Part shown: positions 56,471 to 64,000 of the stretch, one piece after another
Position numbering within the stretch: the stretch's first letter is position 1
Layout of the letters: each line of letters begins with the position of its first letter
NCBI GenBank assembly: GCA_015501585.1
Contig: JADNRY010000258.1
Span: 1 to 64,000 of the forward strand
Reading direction: 5' to 3'
Length of the DNA: 64,000 nt
From: Rhodocollybia butyracea
Lineage: Eukaryota; Basidiomycota; Agaricomycetes; Agaricales; Omphalotaceae
Made by a program: the position numbers and the translations under genes
The notes under the pieces: generated by a model
The model's database searches: none
What the model was told of the DNA's origin: nothing
The model's input: only the letters and a program-made list of their open reading frames with translations

Positions 56471-56689
56471 GGAGCACCCTGGAGAGTTAGAGAGGAAAGT
56501 TTATCAATCGTTGAGGCCTTGAGGAAGGGGACTGGCCAACGATCACAGTGGCAATTGGGTCTTCTGTGAGTCATTTCTTCGCCATCGGTTTCGTGCGTTC
56601 GCTTAGTATAACACGATTCCCCCAGATTAACCCACCCTCCTTCGGGTCCCTCCTTCATCCTTCCTAATCCTCTCCATAAAGAAAGCCAC

Positions 56690-58190
56690 CAGCACCAATC
56701 TTCTCCGATATATCCTCCTGTGTCACTGAAGATGTCTGCGCTCGATACCGACGACAGTGATATCGTGGTTTTGGATTTGCATAAGCCGTACATGGTGCCT
56801 TGGAAGGAAGGAAGGAAGGAAGTCAATTACTCGGCACGGTCCAAGATCTGAACGCCGGGGCAGCCGAAGCTCCCATGGTGCGGCACAAGCACCATGGTCT
56901 TCGGGCTGACTGTCGTCAGACAGGGACGAGCTCGCAACTAGCTCTAAAACTGCTGCTGTAGATCCCTGGCTGGCGACAGCCACCATTTACTTACAGTACA
57001 GGCATTGTACATACTTATTTACAATGTTATGTATTTATCATTTTTATAAAATATCAAATATCTGTTTTTCGAAGGGGCATGATTGCATTCAAAGAGTGCA
57101 TGTTCAGAAATAGTTTGCAGAATCTGTATATGCGCTTCTTGTCAGGTATTTGAAAAGGATCTCTGTACAAGTGAGGCTCGAGTCACTACAGCCAGGGAAT
57201 GGTCCCCAGCAGTTTGAATGACACAAGTTATGGCCACAATCATTGTCAAGACTCAGTATAGTGAGAACATGCTCAAGCTTGTAGCGCTTGTTATAGCTTT
57301 ATCAGATTTCCTAAGTATTCTTCCATCAGTCACATTGGTTAGGAATTCACTGGATGGGAGTTTTTAGTACTACTCATAAGGCTGACAACTTGCCAGGATT
57401 TTATATGTTAAATCCACTGCAGTCCTGTCATTCAATTAATGCAGCTCCAACGTACTTATCAGGAGTGCGGTCCAGGAGGTATTGCCAGTGTAGTCACTAT
57501 GGTAGCCTGAGTCTGGCAATGACAGTCTATGCAAGCTTTACTAGTACTTAGTTGTCTACTAAGCTGAATTTGGGGGGATGCCTGTTTCTGTATATAGACA
57601 CCTTAACCGAGGCTTTTAATAGCCCCAACGGCCTACAAAAATGAGGGCCAGTTGGACTCCGGCAAGGTTGTCTGTGTATGCCTTGTTATTGTTAGACTAA
57701 GTGTCTAGCGCAACTTCACAGCTGCAAATTAGATGAGGAACAATATGTCCTGTGCATACTTTGTGCATAGTATTGTTTTAACTTTTGTCTTCATGAGCCA
57801 ATCCTTGGACCTTGATCCTAGTATAAGTAGGATGCATACCGGGCTAGCTCTTTGGAGCCTGGAGGGCGATGTTCATCAGTGGATAGGTGAGGCTGATGAG
57901 CTTCAAGTTGTATAATAGATATATAATGCTTATTTTGTGATGATTTTCCGATGTTAAGTTTCAGCTGAACATTTCCAATAGTCCACAAAGGTACTTGAAT
58001 GATTAATAGTTTATGCAACTGGGGTGGTAGAGTCAACTACCCAGTACATTATAATGGTATTGGTAGCGGCTTTCTCATATATGGCAGTAGAATTACTTTT
58101 GCTGGTGCAATTGGAATCTGGCCCTGTACATGGACACAACCATCAACACTGAAGGCATCGGCATCGTCACGGAGGAGGATAGCATCTGCA
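56690..58190. mobile_element. Inserted block specific to unit 2
   Basis: The alignment with unit 1 is broken here and resumes near 58200. No terminal repeats, target duplication or transposase could be identified, and the borders are approximate. A deletion in unit 1 is the alternative. Confidence 0.35.
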
Positions 58191-60337
58191 CAACGGCTCT
58201 GAAAACCACCATCATTATCATATATCGCATGATTCTTCTCAAGCCGTTAGTCTTTTTACTGCAATCGCTTTCACTTTGGTAGAACAAATTTTGAGCCCAG
58301 TGTCCGCTCTGCATCGAACTTCACCTTACTTGATAGTGTTTAGGAATGCCTTGAGATAATAAACGTATTTCCCATGTCCCAATCATTACTCTACCCGTTA
58401 CTGCTTCGCTTCGAGGTCATGTCTTGGCTGAGGACCTGTATGCTTCTGCTGATTTACCTCCGACAAAGACGACCAGCGTGGCCGGGTATGCCTTGAAAAG
58501 TCAGTCTTTCATCTTTCAGAACATAGTAGATAGACTGGCAATCTATCTAGCATCCGAGCCCCGCAGGACCGTACGTTGTCCCGACATCTTCTCCTCACCC
58601 CTACCTTTTATCGCCTGCAAGCCAGGATGAATTACCACTGACCAGAATGATTATATATCAAATCAATATGGGTAGCACCCTTCATGGAAATTATGATCGA
58701 GGATACAAAAGTGGTTGTGCTAGTATCCAGAATGTAAGTCGTTCTTCTCAACGGTAATAATTTCGTTAATATCTGACCTCAGCGACCGATGGAAATCCTG
58801 CTGGTCCACCTAGCGAAGAATGGAAAATAGAGACCGTTATTCCCGCTCCCCCCCTCACGCCTCAACATAGGTCAGCCAGAATCGGATGTGCGTCAAGGAG
58901 ATCTAGTCATACGGGGGGTGAGAGGATTAGCAGCAGTGGAGGAGAAGTGGGTATGTAGCTTGATCTTCGTATGTAGAAATACTTAATGTCAGTGTATTCA
59001 AGAAGTGTGGAGTTGCACTGTTGAGCACAGGGAATGAAATATGGGATCTTATGGGTCAGGTATCAATCATAGGAGCTGGATGAGATTGGAAGTTATGGGA
59101 TATTAATTGCCTTTTCACTCACTGCTTTTCTGCAAAGAATGATATGAGGTTGTAGATTTTGGGATTGTTCCAGTACCCACTTCGAATACTATTGCTTTTC
59201 TCTAACAATTTCCATTATCTGAAGAATCAACACACATGTGAACATACAGTCTTCTTCTAGTGAATTCCACCTGGTTTCTACGTGGCTGCATACAACGTAC
59301 TCAGTGGAGTGGATGGCTACAAGAGGACAAGTCCTCATGAAAGGGTAGACCCATCTCACCCAGTTATCCAATGCTGTATCTCCGATCGTCCATCTTATCT
59401 GCACCTACCGTTGTGGCTCTAGTGCTTGTGTCCTTCGTTTCAGCCCCTACCGCTGTCTCAGCTCCACCCCAACTTCATCATCCGGCCCCAACAAGCCCAA
59501 CTCAATCCCGCGCCCACACCTGCAACCAATCCAGGCATTGGTCTCGGGGCTCTCGCGACTGCACATCGCGGAATCGGCGGCAGCACACTTCCTACACCAT
59601 GAGATGACAGGGCAAGCCTGGAATCCGATAGCGAGATTTCCACCGGATCTAGAGGCGCCGTAGGCTGGACGAGAGTGCACTGGGAAATGGGAAATGTGGA
59701 ATGGACAGTCGGGGAGTAGGATGATACGGGTTGGATCCAGTAGTGGCGGAGTTTTGATTGGGTTGGAAATAAAGATAGATTTAAGTAACCAGAGGAGAGA
59801 TTTACCTTTCCTCGGTTGCTAAAGACGATAACTGAAGGTTGAACGTTTTCATTGCCGACAACGACGACGATGGGCATGCAAAGTACGGACAAGGCCAACA
59901 AATGCCAAAAAGCCTTTGTTTCCGAACCGATATTTCTTCTACAAACGTTCCTTTCCTTCCCAATTGCTCCCTGTCTCTCTTGCTTCCTCCTGATTCCTGC
60001 ATCTCTACCAATGCCTCCACTACACCTCTTCAATTCTGCCCACTTTCTGTTCACAGCCATCCCATTCGCTTGTGAACACACATCATATCTGGCAAGTTCC
60101 CGATTTATTTGAGGAAAGGGTAGCCTTTCAGTAAGGAAGGAAGGATGGAAATTGGACGGTAGGCAAAGACCGGCGAAGGAGCTTCTACGGAACGACTTGA
60201 TTTAATTTCCTAATGAGGAAAGTATTAGTCGACTTTTTTTTTTGCAATTATATAGATTTTTCAAGTCCCTCCATATCTACCTAAGGTACTAATTATGGGT
60301 ACTGAATTTGCACTATTTCTTACGGCCGTCTCCCACT

Positions 60338-60975
60338 TAGGGCTCTGCACCGTACCGAATACGGCTACGGCCGTATACTTTACGGTGCCATACGGCTTAC
60401 GGTTGAACCGTATCCGTACCTTAAACTAGAGCTCCATGGGCCTGACAGTATGGTAGCCGTAAAAGTACGGCCGTAATACGGCAATACAGAATACGGTACT
60501 AGCTAGAGCAAAATTGTGGACTGACAGTCCTTATTTGATTACGACGGAGACTATACTAGCTGGGAATACTCTCACATGTATGTATAATTAATTATTTGTT
60601 GCTCACAATAGGGAACATGACCAGGAATGGGACTTGATGAGAAGTGCTGGAGATGCCGGCGGTCCGGGCTCGTCTCAAGGTGACTGTCATCTACTTATTA
60701 AGAGATATGTACAGTTGAAGGATGACAACCTGAGAGTTAGTTAACTTGAACAAATGAAATACATTATTTTTCCAGGCCAGGCTATCTATTTTGCTCAGTG
60801 TATCTGGTATACCGTATTTACGGCCGCAGCGACCGTCAAAATACGGCCAATACGGCTATCTGCCGTACCGTACGCTGTGCCCTATCAAGAGGCTTGAGGG
60901 GCCTATACGGTAGGGTTCCATAACCGTATAAACCGGCCGTATTTTCCGTAAATACGGTTCCGGTGCAGAGTCCTA
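60338..60975. mobile_element. hAT-like MITE, TACGGCCGTA family, copy 2
   Basis: 638 bp with inverted ends TAGGGCTCTGCACCG and TAGGACTCTGCACCG, flanked by the exact 8-bp repeat CTCCCACT (60330-60337 and 60976-60983). It has the same TACGG/CCGTA subterminal repeats as the copy at 40248-41072 but a different interior. Confidence 0.9.
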
Positions 60976-60983
60976 CTCCCACT

Positions 60984-62451
60984 CTCAAACTTATGATTTG
61001 ATGAAGAACAGACTTGTGGGACAAGGATAAGTGTGAGGATGCGCCGCAGTGCTTTTCAGCACGCGGTATTTACAGTCATCTCATTGAAACATCCTGCGTC
61101 CAACTCTCACCGGTCATGCACGACAGTTGATGTGGATGATCTTTCTCATCACATCCGCTCTTTCCTACGAGTCATCTTAGTTCCTCACATTCCCGCCTAT
61201 TCATCTCCCAACGCTGTGTCGCGGCTTCTAGTAGCGGCGTAAGATGAATCCTCCGCGTTGCCGCCTGTACACAGGTTGACTCTAACGCTGGTAGTGTTCC
61301 ACATCCTCGTTATACACCCCTCTCAATCCTTCACTCGCTTGGAGAGGTCCGATTTTTATGTTCTGGAGTACACTACTGGATCATTGAAGAACAATTGAAG
61401 AATCTATGTGACTAAACTATCAATCCGGAACTGATACTGTTCCGATGTAGCTTACTGATCTACTTAGATACTTACTAAGTACTTACAGACCCGGTTTGTA
61501 GAGTACCTGTACTGTAGTATATAAGGCCATGTATGAAGGCCCAGTAGTACAACAACCAATAGAGCAATAGAGCACTTGTACCCCCAATCTCCTGAGGGAG
61601 CCTCACGGCTCCGAGTCCCCACTGCGCCGGATACCTACGACAGATAGTGCTTTACCAGCACATCTCATGGCTTCTCTCGTTTCTCGAATCTCGTGTCGTT
61701 TTATGGTCCTGCCATCCCTGCCCTTGTATTTCACGTTGTCTTTGAACCTGAATCCTGATAGCAGGAAATTGACAGCTTGGGGCAGGATAGGATAGGAATC
61801 TGTTGGAATTGTCACTCTCCCGCCTATCTTGGACACTTGGCTGCCTTTTCTAGTCACAGGACATGTGGATATCCATACTAGTCTCATGCACTACGCAACT
61901 GTACACCCACTTTGGAAGTCATCCCACTATGATAATGGGCCACGATTTCAATGATGATTCACATCTGAGTCCAAGGGAACTGTCATTGGAGTCCTCCTAC
62001 TCAACGGCTCTCTATTAGACATGGATCCCAACTCTTCAGAGCTAATCCTTCACCCATCCTTCATTATAGAATAATGAATGGGGACTTAACTTGACTATTC
62101 TGCATTCGCTTGCAGTACAGTATTCATGATCCATCTTCGCTAATGGAATAGAAAGATTTGAAAAGAGAAGTCCCATAATGTCTGTACCTACAGGTAATTA
62201 TACAGGCCACTCTCGCGCTGCCTGAATTGTACATGCGGTACATACATAATAAATTGATTTATGTTACAAGAAAATAGTCCGAGAGAAATTGAAATGCCTT
62301 CAAGTTCACAAATCTAAGGCTTTTGTAGAACAGCGCAGGCAACATGCAAGACTAAATACTTACTAAATCTCTCACCTACAACCATCAGCAAGGACAGGAG
62401 AGGTTGCCAGCATCAATGTCATGATTCAGGTGTGCACCGACACGCACCACA
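60984..62451. other. No firm gene; one 94-codon ORF
   Basis: A minus frame at 61603-61887 is open for 94 codons without family features. A TATATAAGG motif near 61520 could be promoter- or LTR-like, but no partner was found. Confidence 0.3.
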
Positions 62452-62799
62452 TCAACCGTCAATCAACCGTTGAATCGTGAGACTCATTGGAAGCAGGACA
62501 AAATAGTGATCAAGTGAAACAGAAATCAAAGAAATTTGAAAGAAATCAAAAATTAAAGAACATAAATTTATACCGAAAATAAACCAAACCCATAAAACGG
62601 TTACAGTCTTTCCGTAGCTAAAGTGAAGAGTGGGATCAATAGAGGACATGCTGAGGGTCCTGGAGAAATCTATTTTGAGTGGATAAGGTGTGTCAATAGG
62701 TGGAGGAGCAGCCAGCGAAGTCAATGTGAATTTGCAATAATGGCCATCAGTGATTTTGATGTGCCGAATCACCGATAGCCATTCCGGCTTACTGAACAT
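62452..62799 (-). CDS. Unrecognised 115-codon ORF
   Basis: The N-terminal half looks like coding sequence (KPEWLSVIRHIKITDGHY, LAAPPPIDTPYPLKIDFSRT). The C-terminal half is hydrophobic and could be intron read-through or a membrane segment. No homologue is recognised. Confidence 0.25.
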   Translation of the reverse strand: MFSKPEWLSVIRHIKITDGHYCKFTLTSLAAPPPIDTPYPLKIDFSRTLSMSSIDPTLHFSYGKTVTVLWVWFIFGINLCSLIFDFFQISLISVSLDHYFVLLPMSLTIQRLIDG

Positions 62800-62879
62800 G
62801 TATGTCTTTGTGGCTGGAAGGCAACTAGATCCTATTTTTCTGCGGATTGAATAAATTACCTTTGCTCCACTTTGACATT

Positions 62880-63570
62880 AGTCAAACTGATTGTCTTAAT
62901 TCTTGGCACTCTAAATGATTGTTTGCTCAAAGGCAGTCCAAATGATTGTCCTCAATAGGAGACAATCTCACTGATTGTCTTGGGTTGGGCACTCTAAATG
63001 ATTGTTTGTTCAAGACAATCATTTTGATTGTCCTTTATAGTAGGCAATCCAAATGATTGTCTTAAATTGGGCACTCCAAATGATTGCTTACTCAAGACAA
63101 TCATTTTGATTGTCCTCAATACTGGGCAATCCAAATGATTGTCCTAAGTTGTGGGCATTCTAAATGATTGTTTGCTCAAGACAATCAAAATGAGTGTTTG
63201 GCAAAAAAACATCTAAATGATTGTTTTTTCAAAAAAGATTGTCTCAGACAATCAAATTCATTGTTTTTTCTTCCCATAGTGTTAGCTAAATGGATTGATT
63301 TTGTAGATCCAATACAAAGATCTACAAGGTCATTAGTACAGTCTCTAATTTTTTACTAAGGATTAGATTAATTGCCTAGACTTTAGTCTAGCCTGATATC
63401 AGTCAAAATGTTGTTTCTTTCATAATGATTGTCTTAATTCCAGGCACTCTGAATGATTGTTTGCTCGAGGCAATCCAAATGATTGTCCTCAATGGTAGGC
63501 AATCTCACTGATTGTCTTATGTTGGGCACTCTAAATGATTGTTTGCTCAAGACAATCATTTTGATTGTCC
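62880..63570. repeat. Tandem ATTGT/ACAAT repeat region, period about 80 bp
   Basis: The unit GGCACTCTAAATGATTGT...CAAGACAATCATTTTGATTGTCC recurs at about 62910, 62990, 63070, 63150, 63445 and 63525. Each unit contains inverted GATTGTC/GACAATC pairs. The stretch 63200-63400 is unrelated and splits the array, and the start of the array (GATTGTCTTAATTC) is repeated after the split at about 63427. Confidence 0.7.
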
Positions 63571-63766
63571 TTAACTTGCGAGTGTGGGCCACCGCGCGAA
63601 GCGCGTGGCAGGTACGAGTCCTTCAAGAGACTAGATATGAATTGGAGTCTATATTCTGCAGTATATAGCAGCAGAAGGTAAGTATGTGTCTGGACCCAAT
63701 GACATGTTGACATTTCTAATACTCAGGTTATCTACTAGTACACTTTCCCCACCGTTGTTCATACCG

Positions 63767-64000
63767 TCATGGTAGAATACTCTTTTTGTCAACAATTGAC
63801 CATTCAATATCCCCTGATGATTCATGTATATAGGGATCTTTGTCAGACCATTTTATTGCAGAATGGACATTACAAGGCACATAAGATAGGCCTTTCCAAT
63901 TGCGATATTGCTCTATGAGAGTATTCCTTGTGGAACCATTAACAGATTTATCAAGCTTACCTTCATACCGCAATCTGGTAATTTCATCAAGTAATTCAAG
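63767..64000 (-). CDS. Partial unrecognised ORF at the right edge
   Basis: The minus frame is open from the window edge to a stop at 63767, with a protein-like sequence (NTLIEQYRNWKGLSYVPCNVHSAIKW). A possible GTAAGC donor lies near 63955. It is truncated by the window, so the family cannot be judged. Confidence 0.35.
   Translation of the reverse strand, partial: LELLDEITRLRYEGKLDKSVNGSTRNTLIEQYRNWKGLSYVPCNVHSAIKWSDKDPYIHESSGDIEWSIVDKKSILP

Larger units (their letters stand above)
55440..60110. repeat. Segmental duplicate, unit 2
   Basis: Colinear with 24290-28000: the CTCGGTCCGAAGCCTCGATC block (55738), the UBA2-like fragment (56000-56470), the TCACTTTGGTA block (58265), the GATCTAGTCAT block (58895), and a nearly identical end at 59850-60110. 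The block at 56690-58190 is absent from unit 1. Confidence 0.65.

Noticed and set aside
62880..63570. CRISPR array
   Set aside because: The repeats are degenerate, contiguous and without unique spacers, and the genome is eukaryotic.

Overview
The window looks like a transposon-packed accessory region of an Agaricomycete (Basidiomycota) genome. The evidence is short introns of about 50 bp with GT-AG borders, multi-exon NACHT-WD40 proteins of the fungal NLR (STAND) type with an N-terminal C2-like segment, and fungal Copia, MULE, hAT-like and foldback elements. A Rhizoctonia/Ceratobasidium-type genome would fit, but the species is an inference. No rRNA, CRISPR array or convincing functional tRNA gene was seen.

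Layout. 1-8.2 kb: the edge of an unrecognised minus-strand gene, a 3.6 kb foldback element (665-4309) probably sitting in an intron of that gene, a solo LTR (4624-5705), a small MITE and an orphan ORF. 8.2-16.4 kb: a second, larger copy of the foldback element (8228-14072) that has gained a 307-bp tandem array and a Tourist-like MITE, then GTTTAAAC-rich repeats and two more MITEs. 16.7-22.0 kb: NLR gene A, a pseudogene with two frameshifting deletions. 22.2-28.0 kb: a TIR element and a duplicated segment with a broken SUMO-E1 (UBA2) fragment. 28.5-33.9 kb: NLR gene B, ten exons, predicted 1,654 aa and apparently intact. 34.5-39.7 kb: remnants of the duplicated segment and a large inverted-repeat structure holding a second solo LTR. 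39.8-51.8 kb: a very large MULE-type transposase gene (GCM1 zinc finger, DDE transposase, USP-like deubiquitinase, PHD finger), broken by an intact young Copia retrotransposon (42407-47573) and by a hAT-like MITE (40248-41072). 52.3-64.0 kb: gene debris, a second UBA2 pseudogene segment, a second member of the hAT-like MITE family (60338-60975), an ATTGT repeat region and a partial ORF at the edge.

How the parts relate. NLR A and B are paralogues with matching exons. Introns, splice phases and start codon were worked out by aligning them to each other, and the B exon lengths sum to a multiple of three. Segments of about 24.3-28.0, 34.5-35.1 and 55.4-60.1 kb are also copies of one another, so the locus probably grew by segmental duplication and was then invaded by nested elements. 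The best candidate for an unusual system is the MULE gene fusing transposase, deubiquitinase-like and PHD modules. Its interrupted exon can be read in frame across the Copia insertion, so the fusion predates the insertion.
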